Shown here: piece after piece, positions 32,401 through 41,861 of the stretch
How positions within the stretch are numbered: the first letter of the stretch is position 1
How the letters are laid out: each line of letters starts with the position of its first letter
Assembly (NCBI RefSeq): GCF_005405285.1
Contig: NZ_BJDT01000011.1
Span: 1 to 46,424, forward strand
Length of the DNA stretch: 46,424 nt
DNA from: Weissella sagaensis
Lineage (GTDB): Bacteria > Bacillota > Bacilli > Lactobacillales > Lactobacillaceae
Direction: 5' to 3'
Made by a program: the position numbers and the translations under genes
The notes under the pieces: model-generated
Databases searched by the model: none
Told to the model about the DNA's origin: nothing
Seen by the model: the letters and a program-made list of their open reading frames with translations, nothing else

Positions 32401-34440
32401 CCAAATATTACTAAAGGACTAAAGGTTCCTAAGATTAGTAATCCATTTAAGGATTTTAAATTACCTAAGTTTAAAATGCCAAAACTATCCAATCCGTTTA
32501 AGGGTTTCAAAATGCCTAATATCACAAAAGGTTTGAAACTACCAAAGCTAAACATTAAGAATCCATTTAAGGGATGGAAGATGCCTAAGATTAAGATGCC
32601 TAAAATTAAAAATCCATTTAAGAACTTTAAATTACCAAAATTTATGAAGAGCAGCCCGTTTAAGAAGTTTAAAATGCCTAAAATTAAGTTTCCGAAAGCA
32701 CCAAATTGGTTAAAGAAAATCACTGGCTGGTCTAAAGGTGCTAATAAAGCAAAGAAGGAAACTGATGGTGCTAACAAGTCGACCAAGGCATCTTCTAAGC
32801 ATTTAAAAAATGCGGGTAAGAATGGTAAAAATTCTGGTAAATCAATTGGTAGTTCATTTAAAAAGGCATTTGATAAGGCTGGCAAATCAACAAGTAAGTT
32901 TAGTAAGTCAGTCGGTAAAGCATTTAAGGGTGTTGGAAAATCTGGTAAAAGCTCAATGAGCAAAATTGCTTCAAGCATTAAATCAGGTATGAACAAAGCC
33001 AAGCGCGCTGCCAAATCAGGTGCAAAGGGCATTACTAGTGCGTTGAAGTTTAAGAATATTGGAAAATCAGCTAAGTCAGCTTTTAATAAGCTAAGTTCAT
33101 CTGTTAAAAGTGGTATGAATAAGGCTAAACGAGCCGCTAGAAGTGGGTCTAAGGGAATTACTAGATCAATTAAGTCAGGGTTACGTGGTGTAAGTCGTGC
33201 AGGTAAGAGTTCATTTAATAAACTTTCATCAAGTGTTAAGTCAGGCATGAATAAAGCTAAAAGAGCAGCACGTTCTGGTTCTAAGGGTATAGCACGTTCT
33301 GTGAAATCTGGTTTAAGAAGTGTTGGAAATGCTGGCAAGAGTAGCTTTAATAAATTGGCAAGTTCAGTAAGAAGTGGCATGAATAAAGCTAAGCGCTCAG
33401 CTCGTTCAGGAGCAAGAGGTATAGCTAATTCTGTAAAGTCAGGTCTACGAGGTGTTGGAAATGCAGGAAAAAGTAGTTTCAATAGATTAGCAAGTTCAGT
33501 AAGAAGTGGCATGAACCGAGCCAAGCGAGCAGCACGTTCTGGTGCAAATGGTATTGTTAGTTCAATTAGATCAGGAATGAATAAAGCTTCATCTGCTGGC
33601 CGTAGCTCTATGAGTAAGTTTAGTAGTTCTATTACGAGTGGAATGAGCAAAGCTAAGAGTGCAGCACGTTCTGGTGCTAATCAAATATCATCTGCAATTA
33701 AAAGTGGATTATCAAAGGCTTCTACTGCTGGTACTAGTGCTATGAACAAGTTAACTAACACGATTACTAGTGGTATGAATAAAGCAGCTAGTTCGGCAAA
33801 GTCTGGTGCTAATAAAATTAGTACAGCACTCAAATCAGGGTTTGACCGTGCCGTATCGGCAGCTCAGTCAGCAACTTCAAGAATTGCATCATCAATGAGC
33901 AAAATTGGTTCAAGTGCTAGCTCGGCAGCATCACAGGTTCGTTCATTAGCCTCAGCAATTAATTCATTGCACTCAAAAACTGTTACAATCACAGCTAATG
34001 TAAAAGGAAAGGGAGCAAGTAAATTAGCCAAAGGTACAACTGGTGCCAAAAGTGCATTTGCTTCATTAACACCGCATTATGCTAAAGGAACTAATAAGAG
34101 TGGTGCTCATCCAGGTGGATTAGCTTTGGTTAACGATTCTAAGACATCTAATTGGCGTGAAGCCTTTATGTTACCTGACGGACTAGTAGGTATCTTCCCT
34201 AAGAAACGTAACTTAACAGTGCCATTGCCAACTGGTACACAAGTATTAAATGGGGATGACACAAAGAAGATGTTCCCACATTATGCAAAGGGTACTGGTG
34301 GTGCAAAGCCTTTTAAACAAGGTGGCACGATTAACGTGACTGTCAATATTAATGGTAATGCCTCGGCAAATGATGCCAACATGATTGCTAATACTATTGG
34401 TGAAAAGTTACTGACAATTATGCCAGCACAAACGATTTAG
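29455..34440 (+). CDS. Tail tape measure protein
   Basis: This 1661-aa protein sets tail length. The N-terminal ~200 residues are an Ala/Lys/Gln-rich coiled coil, and hydrophobic Gly-rich segments lie around residues 600-860. Residues about 945-1090 contain Lys-Leu-Pro-Lys-x-x-Asn-Pro-Phe-Lys repeats. Residues about 1160-1480 contain roughly seven copies of a 43-residue Ser/Lys/Gly/Ala repeat around SGMNKAKRAARSG. The C-terminus has the usual HYAKGT and LPTGTQVLNGDD motifs. Start MGYTTT at 29455 is chosen; a four-residue-longer GTG start (29443) lies too close to the ribosome binding site. Confidence 0.95.
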   Translation: MGYTTTIKAQAEVSGLGELKKASSAIKELNEAARSLSSVRASNMASGFSKVVTEANKVVDAYKRVSSAAKTATEVQKRASAADTYGNQVNNINKVTEAYKRQSSAAKQGDSASTKSLLNAEKLAQAQSKTAEMAAKATTAQSRQAEGLAKVAQAQSKAEQYAVRAASAQEKETAAIAKSVAQADKLASARQKDLALTQKYAAQTNQINKQAAMYGAGGSNGAMIAGRAGAKKPGRIREALGTGLSMFGPSMLIASGVMAAAGGVSKLATGSFDVLKERQNGQAMWATSIQDAHSSISGKRLTQQSVAANNAIMKTSLKAGNSFEEGNAIAKQIYSSDAGEYSGNTKKTNSMLKGMFNIQDANALTQGEMQRFRTAVGNIGDTGKVSGMQIKSLRLLDGKMVRAIRKQYEKETGHKLGKNQTGSDYDWKQVSAKTAFRAIDKYGNSGGIGKASERYNSTLPGMLRSGTNAALDAGSEIMDRFGKAVGKGGGFSNLIGNLSKAFTNYDGIIKMADGAADGLASVANSLGTGISAIASVAKSGWSTIKPLASGFAHGFMKEINSIGDALSSAGQFVSSAINKFKGMLPKGSGKIMDSFGNGAGKVSALLLALKGASKLPVVGNLFKGVVGQAGKLLGKVPVIGGLLSKIFGNGAKNTAAGTMMNAANTMMSAANKMNGNGYGTGVGGDYVNGSAVSGTGKFTLGQKLANSKFSSIIDKTFLKGASLAGKGGLKGGLGKLLMGGASGIGKLSLGGAGLLSKFGKTGLGKFLGGSGKLLGAIGKRGAGGLNALFAGFDVFSALKNNKAGTTGRYKGVGSGIGGGVGGTLGAALGSFLGPVGTIAGGALGSWAGGKAGSWVGSKWTGIKEGTSRLWDKTKMGASNLYGKASIAYWDTKDKISGGYNKGKNWVGDKWSGLKEGTGRLWDKTKMGASDLFGKASIKFWDIKDKLSGFKLPKLKFEMPKLSNPLKNFKLPKLSNPFKGLKLPNITKGLKVPKISNPFKDFKLPKFKMPKLSNPFKGFKMPNITKGLKLPKLNIKNPFKGWKMPKIKMPKIKNPFKNFKLPKFMKSSPFKKFKMPKIKFPKAPNWLKKITGWSKGANKAKKETDGANKSTKASSKHLKNAGKNGKNSGKSIGSSFKKAFDKAGKSTSKFSKSVGKAFKGVGKSGKSSMSKIASSIKSGMNKAKRAAKSGAKGITSALKFKNIGKSAKSAFNKLSSSVKSGMNKAKRAARSGSKGITRSIKSGLRGVSRAGKSSFNKLSSSVKSGMNKAKRAARSGSKGIARSVKSGLRSVGNAGKSSFNKLASSVRSGMNKAKRSARSGARGIANSVKSGLRGVGNAGKSSFNRLASSVRSGMNRAKRAARSGANGIVSSIRSGMNKASSAGRSSMSKFSSSITSGMSKAKSAARSGANQISSAIKSGLSKASTAGTSAMNKLTNTITSGMNKAASSAKSGANKISTALKSGFDRAVSAAQSATSRIASSMSKIGSSASSAASQVRSLASAINSLHSKTVTITANVKGKGASKLAKGTTGAKSAFASLTPHYAKGTNKSGAHPGGLALVNDSKTSNWREAFMLPDGLVGIFPKKRNLTVPLPTGTQVLNGDDTKKMFPHYAKGTGGAKPFKQGGTINVTVNINGNASANDANMIANTIGEKLLTIMPAQTI
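32284..32715 (+). repeat. Tandem Lys/Pro/Phe-rich coding repeats in tape measure
   Basis: The encoded protein repeats units such as LPKLSNPFKG and MPKIKNPFKN about a dozen times with a period near 10-20 residues. The DNA is correspondingly repetitive. Such regions expand and contract by slippage and could change tail length. Confidence 0.75.
32950..33890 (+). repeat. 129-bp tandem repeats in tape measure
   Basis: About seven units of 43 codons encode SGMNKAKRAARSGxxGIxxSxKSGLRxV-type sequence, with each unit itself made of two related halves. Codons differ between units, so the repeats are old and held by protein selection. This basic Ser-rich helical region is unusual for a tape measure. 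Confidence 0.8.
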
Positions 34441-34451
34441 GAGGTGTAGTT

Positions 34452-35012
34452 ATGGCAAAATTAACTGATGCAAAAGGTAAAACCGTTGTATTGTCTGTTG
34501 AAACCGAAAATGAGCAATTAGAAAATACGGTTGCTACGCATCCTGTTGAAAATGGGTCGCCAATAACAGATCATGCGCAAATGGAAAGTAAAACTTTTGA
34601 ATTTAGCGGTAAAATTATCGGTAAAAATCAATCAGAAGTTGATGATAAATATATGCAGTTATTAACCTGGTTCCACCAAAGTACGTTATTACAATTTCGA
34701 GGTGCGATTCGTCATAATAATATGTTAATTAGCCATTTGGAAAAGACCTATGATGAAGGTGGTTATAAGAATGCTGTTAAATTCAACATTTCCTTGATTG
34801 CGATTTACACCGTCAATGTTTATTGGAAAAAGGCTAAAAATTCAGGGAAAAAGCAAGCTAAGCCAAGTGGTGCTGTATATGTCACTGTTCGACCTGGTAA
34901 CACTTATTGGGGGTGGTGGGTGAAATATGGCACACCAATTCAAACGCTTAGAAATTGGAATCATTGGCCAGATAGACGTATTCCGATTGGTGTTAGAGCG
35001 AGGGTTAAATAA
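34452..35012 (+). CDS. LysM-like tail/baseplate protein
   Basis: This 186-aa protein follows the tape measure. Its N-terminal part resembles myophage baseplate-hub accessory proteins, and its C-terminal 50 residues (TVRPGNTYWGWWVKYGTPIQ) are LysM-like. XkdP/gp53-type proteins with LysM sit at this position and attach tube to baseplate. It overlaps the next gene by one base. Confidence 0.75.
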   Translation: MAKLTDAKGKTVVLSVETENEQLENTVATHPVENGSPITDHAQMESKTFEFSGKIIGKNQSEVDDKYMQLLTWFHQSTLLQFRGAIRHNNMLISHLEKTYDEGGYKNAVKFNISLIAIYTVNVYWKKAKNSGKKQAKPSGAVYVTVRPGNTYWGWWVKYGTPIQTLRNWNHWPDRRIPIGVRARVK

Positions 35013-35350
35013 TGGAAGAACGTTCATATATTGATGTAGATATTGATAATCTACCTGAGGAATTTGAAATTGAGTTAGCTGGTGATAATGTTTATTTACG
35101 TTTTGACTTTAATGATGAAGGTCAGTTTTATACTGTTGATCTATTCAACAATGCGTATGAACCAATCATTACTGGTGAACGCTTAGTATATGGTCAGCGC
35201 TTATGGCGAGATTTTACCAAGCCAGAGATACCACAAGTTGATATTGTCCCCTTTGATATTTCACACAAAGAAAATACCGTCACGTCTGATAATTTTGGAC
35301 GGACGGTATTCTTGTACCTGATGACTTTTGAAGATGATGAGGTGATGTAA
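35012..35350 (+). CDS. Baseplate plug protein (Pam3 gp18-like)
   Basis: This is a 112-aa beta-rich acidic protein (IELAGDNVYLRFDFNDEG ... LYLMTFEDDEV) between the LysM and hub genes, matching the small plug family of Gram-positive myophage baseplates. The call rests on position and general resemblance. Confidence 0.7.
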   Translation: MEERSYIDVDIDNLPEEFEIELAGDNVYLRFDFNDEGQFYTVDLFNNAYEPIITGERLVYGQRLWRDFTKPEIPQVDIVPFDISHKENTVTSDNFGRTVFLYLMTFEDDEVM

Positions 35351-36216
35351 TGGCTGTGACAATGCAATATTTGTTTGAAGTGTATGTTGAAATATACACC
35401 AATGGCGGAACGTTGAAATATGTTCATAACAATAATTCAAGCCAATCAATGGATATTGAATTTAGTTTGCCATTTGATAATACAAGTGATCGAAGCGTTG
35501 GGGAAGTAACCATCTGGAACATGAGCAAAATTAGTTTTAATCGCATTGCTCAGGGAAATCGAATTGTTATTAAAGCTGGTTACCATGGTGATGTGGGTGT
35601 TATTTTTGACGGCGAAATATTCAGGCCAACCGTACCAAGTCGTGAAGGTGGTGATTTAAATTACACTTTGCGAGTGGTTGAAGGCAAAGAGTATCGCAAA
35701 CTAAAGCATGTTTCGTTAACGTTCGGTGAAGGAACCACTGCTAAGACAATCATCAATAAAATCGTGCAAACAACAGGTATTAATTTGAACTTCGTCTCAT
35801 TAGGACGTAATTACGTGTTCAAAGAGGGGTACACGGTAGACGGTTCACCTTTTGATGCACTTAGTGACGTAGCTGAACAAGCACGAGCAGCATTATTTTA
35901 TCGACGTGGTCAATTAACTATGCGCTGGCTATATGACGATAAAGTGACGGGTAATTTTTACCTGGCTAATAATACTGGCCTTATCTCATCCCCAACAATG
36001 GAAAGACGTGATGATGATTGGGTGGAAGATGATGACAACGATGGGCTAGGTCGATACAGTTATTCAGCGGATTCAATCTTGAATTATCGCATCACAACTG
36101 GTGAACATATTCATTTAAAGAGTGAATTTGTAGATGTTTGGGCAGCAGTACTGAGTGGTGAACATACATTTGATGGTGAAAGTCCCACTACATCATTAGA
36201 GTTAGGGGTGAAGTAA
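35350..36216 (+). CDS. Baseplate hub protein
   Basis: This 288-aa protein has the gpD/gp44-like hub pattern: a beta-barrel N-terminus, GDLNYTLRVVEGKEYRKLKH, and KTIINKIVQTTGINL (a pilus-assembly-like helix repeat). It forms the trimeric hub below the tube. Confidence 0.82.
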   Translation: MAVTMQYLFEVYVEIYTNGGTLKYVHNNNSSQSMDIEFSLPFDNTSDRSVGEVTIWNMSKISFNRIAQGNRIVIKAGYHGDVGVIFDGEIFRPTVPSREGGDLNYTLRVVEGKEYRKLKHVSLTFGEGTTAKTIINKIVQTTGINLNFVSLGRNYVFKEGYTVDGSPFDALSDVAEQARAALFYRRGQLTMRWLYDDKVTGNFYLANNTGLISSPTMERRDDDWVEDDDNDGLGRYSYSADSILNYRITTGEHIHLKSEFVDVWAAVLSGEHTFDGESPTTSLELGVK

Positions 36217-36585
36217 ATGGCAGATACTGGACAAAGGCCAAAAATGCGTGACAATGATGTCGCTTTTTTCTTAAAAGTTTTACCAGACACTATTAAAGCA
36301 ACGCTAAACGTTGCGCAATTAGGTAAAGTAACTCGTTTATATGATGATAAAAAGAAGGCAGAAGTTCAACCATTGGCACTTACGTCTGAAGGTAAAAAAC
36401 GTGCCCAATTAATTGGTGTTCATGTAGGTAAAACAAAGCGAGATTTTATAGAAATTGGGGATGTTGTAGTGGTGCTTTTCATGGACAGATCAATCGCTAA
36501 TTTTGACGGTTCTAGTAACACATTTAAATTGTCTGCAAAGCGACTGCATGATTTGAATGATTCATTTATTGTGGAGGTTTATTAA
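36217..36585 (+). CDS. Baseplate spike / gp138-like OB-fold protein
   Basis: This 122-aa protein has an OB-fold-like segment (LGKVTRLYDDKKKAEVQPLA ... IEIGDVVVVLFMDRSI), as in gp138-N spike proteins. It lies between the hub and gp25-like genes. It is short and has no long beta-helix tip. Confidence 0.78.
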   Translation: MADTGQRPKMRDNDVAFFLKVLPDTIKATLNVAQLGKVTRLYDDKKKAEVQPLALTSEGKKRAQLIGVHVGKTKRDFIEIGDVVVVLFMDRSIANFDGSSNTFKLSAKRLHDLNDSFIVEVY

Positions 36586-36929
36586 TGCGAGATATTTATT
36601 TAGACAAAAATGGTGGTCTAGATTTTAAAACGATTATTGATAGATCAGATGAAGTATTGCAATCGATACGAATAATTCTAGAGACAAAATTAGGCGAGTT
36701 TATTGGTGATCCAGAATTAGGGTTGGATCGAACTGATTTGTTAGAGAAAAATTTTAATGCGAGATATGCAACGCAGGCTATTCACGATGCATTAGAACAA
36801 GATAATCGTATTGGAGTACTAAGCGTTGAGGTAGTGCCTGATTTCTATAAACGTACAGCTTTGGCCAAACTAACCTTAACTGTTGATGGGGAAGCGAAAA
36901 AAACGGAGGTAGCGCTAAATGTTGGATGA
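36585..36929 (+). CDS. Baseplate wedge protein, gp25/DUF2634-like
   Basis: This 114-aa protein resembles T4 gp25/XkdS: QSIRIILETKLGEFIGDPELGL is the typical motif. It nucleates the sheath on the baseplate. It overlaps the baseplate J gene by 11 bases. Confidence 0.88.
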   Translation: MRDIYLDKNGGLDFKTIIDRSDEVLQSIRIILETKLGEFIGDPELGLDRTDLLEKNFNARYATQAIHDALEQDNRIGVLSVEVVPDFYKRTALAKLTLTVDGEAKKTEVALNVG

Positions 36930-38073
36930 TAATGGTTTTACTCGGCCCACATATGAAGAGCTGATAAGCGATTTAACGGCAAAATGGTTAGAACTATTTG
37001 GTAGTGATTCTGATACAAGTTCACATTCAGTTGCTGGTGTCTTTATTAGATTGATTGCTTATTTTATGAATATACTCTATCAACTTGCAGAAAAAGTTTA
37101 TAATGCCCAATTTCTAAGCACAGCAACAGGTGTTTCCTTGGATAAGTTAGCAGCTAACTACGGGATTTATCGTAATCCAGCAGCACAAGCCATAACTGAA
37201 TTAACATTCACTGGAACTCCAGGCTATATTTTGCCGGCTAATACACTATTTAAAACGGCAGAAGGTATTCAATTTCAGACGGCTGATGATTTAATATTTT
37301 CAGTTGATGGTACAGGTACTACTATTGCCTATGCAGCTGACGTTGGTAAAACCTACAATGTACCAACTAATACGATTATTTATCAAGTTGAACCAACTTC
37401 GGATATTATTTCTGTTACCAATACTGAACCTGTCGAATCCGGTGCAGATTCTGAAACAGATTTAGAGTTGGCCAATCGAATTAGAATTGCGAATGATACA
37501 CGACCATCAAGTCCAGCCAATGGCATTATTTCAGCTATTATGGCCGTCAATGGTGTCAAAACGGTGCAAGTGGTTCAGAATAATACTTTAACTAAAGATG
37601 AATTTGGTAATCCACCTAAGACGATTCATGTGTATGTCGATGGCGGAGATGAAGAAAAGATTGCTGATGCTCTGTTTAATTCTGTGTCAGCAGGTATTCA
37701 AACAGTTGGATCTAAACAGAAAGCAATGACGGATAACGCTGGCTTTAGCGATAACGTCATTGCTTTTGATTATGCACAACAAAGCGCGATTTACGTGTCA
37801 ATTGATGCGCAAACTAATCTAGATTTTGAGACAGACGGTATTCAACAAATTAAAAATGCAGTTAATGATTATCTAACCAAAGTGCCAATGGGGGGCATTG
37901 TTAGATTTTCATATTTGTATAAATACGTTTATGACAAAGTTCCCGGAATTGATGTTATTGAAGTGAGAATTGGTTCAAGCAAGGATGACTTAGCAATGGC
38001 TGATGTTCAATTACAGCAATTTGCTATTCCAGTAACAACTGCAGATAGTTTGGTGGTGACAGAAAATGCATGA
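36919..38073 (+). CDS. Baseplate J family protein
   Basis: This 384-aa protein matches Baseplate_J/XkdT: RPTYEELISDLTAKWLELFG at the N-terminus, TGTPGYILPANTLFKTAEG, and the central ESGADSETDLELANRIR motif. It is a main wedge subunit. Confidence 0.95.
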   Translation: MLDDNGFTRPTYEELISDLTAKWLELFGSDSDTSSHSVAGVFIRLIAYFMNILYQLAEKVYNAQFLSTATGVSLDKLAANYGIYRNPAAQAITELTFTGTPGYILPANTLFKTAEGIQFQTADDLIFSVDGTGTTIAYAADVGKTYNVPTNTIIYQVEPTSDIISVTNTEPVESGADSETDLELANRIRIANDTRPSSPANGIISAIMAVNGVKTVQVVQNNTLTKDEFGNPPKTIHVYVDGGDEEKIADALFNSVSAGIQTVGSKQKAMTDNAGFSDNVIAFDYAQQSAIYVSIDAQTNLDFETDGIQQIKNAVNDYLTKVPMGGIVRFSYLYKYVYDKVPGIDVIEVRIGSSKDDLAMADVQLQQFAIPVTTADSLVVTENA

Positions 38074-38659
38074 TTTTAAAGAGTTGTTTTTATCAAAATT
38101 ACCTGGTCCAATTAATAGATTTGCGGCAGATACAATTACTTTTGCGGAATGGCTAAATGCGACATTTCAAAAACTAATTGGTTTGTATCAAACAATTGAA
38201 GCATTTCGAGACATCAATAAAGCAAACGGTAAGGCGCTAGATAGAATTGGTGATCAATTTAATCAGCAACGTGGATCAGCAGATGATGATTTTTACCGTA
38301 TCATGATTAGGTCTAAGCAAGCGACCAATATGGGTAATTCAACGATCAATGGCTTAATCAATATGATTGCACGTTCGTTAGACATTCAGCCAGATAAAAT
38401 TCGAATTGAATCATTGCGACAATATGAAAACGGTACTCTGAATGACGGTGAGCCATTGGCAATTAGAATTAGCAATATTCCACTAGAATGGGCCCGCTCT
38501 GATTTTGAACAAAATTATATTTTGGAACGAATTAAAAATGGTGTTGCTGCTGGTGTCCGAGTAGATGAAGTGAGTTTTGTTGATAATTCTAATGCTGTGT
38601 TATCTGTTCGTGGCTTAACATCTGCTACTGTCACATACGAGGTCAAAGGAGAGGAGTAA
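38066..38659 (+). CDS. Baseplate tail protein I-like (XkdU/DUF2313)
   Basis: This 197-aa protein follows baseplate J and has the NKANGKALDRIGDQFNQQRG motif of tail protein I/XkdU-type proteins. It links the wedge to the fibre encoded next. Confidence 0.83.
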   Translation: MHDFKELFLSKLPGPINRFAADTITFAEWLNATFQKLIGLYQTIEAFRDINKANGKALDRIGDQFNQQRGSADDDFYRIMIRSKQATNMGNSTINGLINMIARSLDIQPDKIRIESLRQYENGTLNDGEPLAIRISNIPLEWARSDFEQNYILERIKNGVAAGVRVDEVSFVDNSNAVLSVRGLTSATVTYEVKGEE

Positions 38660-38662
38660 TAG

Positions 38663-41600
38663 ATGGCAAATAAATTTACGAATTTTAAATTCACCACTGA
38701 AGGTAAAGATACCTTAACTGAAGTACTTGCTGCAAAAGGCAGTATTGATATCACACAGGTTTATACTTTTGCGACAAAGTTAACGGATACTTTGGTATTC
38801 ACGCAACTTTCATCACTAGGTCCTAAGCAAATTAAGTCAGTTGGAACTGTATCAGCACAAAGCAACACGGTTGAAACTCGGTTGCAGATTGATAATGCGG
38901 ATTTAACATCTGATTATAATCTACAAGGAATCGCTCTTGTAGGGACGTTTAACAAGACTAATTTCGTGTTAGGTTATATTAACACCAATGAAGCTACCAA
39001 TGTGCCAGCATTCAGTGGAAATCAGGTTCAAACAATTGCCTTAGATGTTTCTTTTGCAATTTCTGATACATCTGTTATCACGATCAACACACAAACTGCT
39101 GGAATGTTGACGGTTGCTGATTACAATGCTTTGGTTGCTTATATTAAAGACCAAGTGGCACCATTATCAGTAGATAAAAAGGTTGTTCACTTAACTAACA
39201 ATGAAATCATTGATGGTATTAAGACATTCAAGCAAAAAATTACTGGTTCGATATCGGGCAATGCCAATACAGTTGATTACATTAATATTCACCAAATTAC
39301 TGCAAATATTGATTTAAATACTCTGACTACAAATGGTAACTATTTATCGACTTTAGAGACGAAGACTACCAGCAATAAGCCAGGTGGAACATCAGAACAG
39401 TACACGCTTATTTCCACCGGTAATATTCAAGTATTTAACGATATAAAGACGGATAAAACATATATACGTAATTACATTAAATCTGATACATTTACATCTT
39501 GGAAGGTTGTTATTGAAGACATTGATCAAACATTAAATGCACAATTTAATTTCACTAAAGTGCCAACTGTTAATAGTAAGCCAGTGGCAATTCAGGCTGA
39601 TTTACAAACTGAAACCACTAATCGTACTAATGCAGACAAGACTATTAACAATTCTCTAACAACAGAAGTTTCTGACCGTAAAAGTGGGGACGCTATAAAT
39701 GCAAATGCTATTCAAGCTGAAGCTACCGCACGTTCGCAAGCGGATAGTTCAGCCACTGCTGCCCTTAATACTGAAAAAACAACACGTTCAGCTGCAGATA
39801 CAAGTCTTTCAAATAATTTAGCCTCAGAGGCAAGTGCTAGATCAGCTGCAGATGTAGGGCTAACCAATCAATTTAATACCGTGAATAGTGGATTGAACAG
39901 TGAAAGTGTGGCTCGTTCATCTGCAGATGCAACTCTAACAAAAGCAGTTAGTGATACCCAAAAACAAGTGCAAACTGAAACTACTAATCGTACTAATGCA
40001 GATAACAAAATTGATAGTGCTGCAGTTCATAAGACTGGTAATGAGTCTATATCAGGCGTTAAAACATTTTCAGATACCGCAAAATTTAGTAAACAAATTG
40101 AAGGAGCTTTTTCGAATAGAACTGCTCCATTTAGTGAGTTAAGTGATTTAATTACTAAAATGGCAACATATGCAGGTCAGTGGAGAATTTATACTGGTCA
40201 AGTGAGTGGGCTGCCAATTGGTGATAACCAGTGGGGAGTTATGGAGGTGATTCCATATAATAATTCTGAAGATGGTGGCCTTTTATTGCTTTATGGATTA
40301 AAAACTATGGATGCTTATATAGGCTACACATCAGGCAGTACTGTTCAATGGGAAAAGATTGCTAATGATGCGGAATTAGTCCATTTATCTGGAAATGAGA
40401 CATTGGCTGGTACCAAAACTTTCAGTTCCGCTATTAACGGTAATTTATCCGGAAACGCAAGCACGGCTGATAAATTACGTACTGCTAGGACAATTGGTGG
40501 TGTTAGTTTCGATGGTGGCAGTAACATCAATCTACCAGGAGTTAATACTGCTGGAAATCAAAACACCACAGGAAACGCAGCATCAGCAACTAAATTGCAA
40601 GTGGCTCGCAAGGTAAATGGAACTGCATTTGATGGAACAAAAGATATCAGTGTTAATGCAGCAAATGATAGTAACCTTGTTCACCAATCTGGCAATGAAT
40701 CAATTTCTGGTTATAAGACATTCAACAATACTTTGACTGTTAATGGTATTTCAAAAGCTAATTATTTTTATAAAGAGGTAACTTCTACAGATGAGACTGC
40801 AATACTTGAATTTGAAGATTCAAGCGGCGATTCAACGATTGTCAGAAGAATGGGTTCATATTATGCACAAGATAGTTATGGTGCAGGTATCGCATTAAGT
40901 TCAGGTGGATTAACAGTTATAGGTGGTGGTGAATCTCCATTTAATGTTATTAATAAAATTAAAGATGGAACCATAGATTCAACTGCTATTCCATCCGTGA
41001 ACCCTGGTTCTGAAGACATGATTGTGGCATCTGACCAATCTATTTATTTCTTACCTAACTTTCAAAATAATAATAGTTATAATGCAATGTGGCGAATGAC
41101 CCAAGGTGGATACTTACAAAACTATAATGGGAAAAGTTGGGTAAATGTATTACCTAGTAATAGTGGCCTTGTTGCGCAAGATTCAGCTGTAGTTCATAAC
41201 TCGGGTAATGAGAATATAACAGGCACTAAAACATTTAGTTCAACTATTAGTGGTAGCGTGTCGGGAAATGCAGGTTCCGCAGATAAACTGAAGACTGCAC
41301 GTAAAATTAATGGTGTTAATTTTAACGGAACGGGAGATATAAACGTCAAAGCCTCAAATGATTCAGATATCGTCCACAAATCTAGTAACGAGACTATTGG
41401 CGGTAACAATACATTTTCTGGAAGCACAACATTTAAAAATAATGTCGTCTTGCAAGGCAATGTATCAAGTCGTAGTAATGCTACATCTGCTAGTATTAAA
41501 TATCAATCCGTCATTGTTGAATTCTATGAAACAGCTGTTGGCGTACAGGTATCGATACATGGTGCGTTTGACAATTTAACTGCAAAAAGTCGAGCTACAT

Positions 41601-41839
41601 ACCTTAAAATTGGTAACATTCCTAGCAATATTACTAATCCAGGTATTATAACTTATGCTTCATCTGCATCATCTTCTGGTGTAGATAAAGTGACAAACAA
41701 CACTGGAGTACATGTTGATTTCGTGTTCGATACAAATGGTGAAGTTGGCATTTACGCCGGTCATACATTAACTAATAAGACTGATGCATTTAACAATTTA
41801 TGGACCGAGCCAAGAGCTTCGACGTATTGGATCAAGTAA
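38663..41839 (+). CDS. Tail fibre / receptor-binding protein
   Basis: This 1058-aa protein has an N-terminal fibre-attachment domain (about 1-160, FTTEGKDTLTEVLAAKG). A coiled-coil region of Ala/Asp/Arg-rich heptads (about 310-450; TNRTNAD, SARSAAD repeats) follows. Four repeated shaft modules of about 60-100 residues are built on HxSGNExxxGxKTF and GNAxxADKLxxARxxxG. The unique C-terminal domain is probably the receptor-binding tip. GGAGAGGAG precedes the start. Confidence 0.9.
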   Translation: MANKFTNFKFTTEGKDTLTEVLAAKGSIDITQVYTFATKLTDTLVFTQLSSLGPKQIKSVGTVSAQSNTVETRLQIDNADLTSDYNLQGIALVGTFNKTNFVLGYINTNEATNVPAFSGNQVQTIALDVSFAISDTSVITINTQTAGMLTVADYNALVAYIKDQVAPLSVDKKVVHLTNNEIIDGIKTFKQKITGSISGNANTVDYINIHQITANIDLNTLTTNGNYLSTLETKTTSNKPGGTSEQYTLISTGNIQVFNDIKTDKTYIRNYIKSDTFTSWKVVIEDIDQTLNAQFNFTKVPTVNSKPVAIQADLQTETTNRTNADKTINNSLTTEVSDRKSGDAINANAIQAEATARSQADSSATAALNTEKTTRSAADTSLSNNLASEASARSAADVGLTNQFNTVNSGLNSESVARSSADATLTKAVSDTQKQVQTETTNRTNADNKIDSAAVHKTGNESISGVKTFSDTAKFSKQIEGAFSNRTAPFSELSDLITKMATYAGQWRIYTGQVSGLPIGDNQWGVMEVIPYNNSEDGGLLLLYGLKTMDAYIGYTSGSTVQWEKIANDAELVHLSGNETLAGTKTFSSAINGNLSGNASTADKLRTARTIGGVSFDGGSNINLPGVNTAGNQNTTGNAASATKLQVARKVNGTAFDGTKDISVNAANDSNLVHQSGNESISGYKTFNNTLTVNGISKANYFYKEVTSTDETAILEFEDSSGDSTIVRRMGSYYAQDSYGAGIALSSGGLTVIGGGESPFNVINKIKDGTIDSTAIPSVNPGSEDMIVASDQSIYFLPNFQNNNSYNAMWRMTQGGYLQNYNGKSWVNVLPSNSGLVAQDSAVVHNSGNENITGTKTFSSTISGSVSGNAGSADKLKTARKINGVNFNGTGDINVKASNDSDIVHKSSNETIGGNNTFSGSTTFKNNVVLQGNVSSRSNATSASIKYQSVIVEFYETAVGVQVSIHGAFDNLTAKSRATYLKIGNIPSNITNPGIITYASSASSSGVDKVTNNTGVHVDFVFDTNGEVGIYAGHTLTNKTDAFNNLWTEPRASTYWIK

Positions 41840-41861
41840 CATGAAAGGAACATTTAATTTG

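Noticed and set aside
32148..33650. Long minus-strand open frame of 500 codons opposite the tape measure
   Set aside because: It is a shadow of the repetitive Lys/Ser-rich coding sequence; the product is a low-complexity Leu/Pro/Ala string with no initiation signal.
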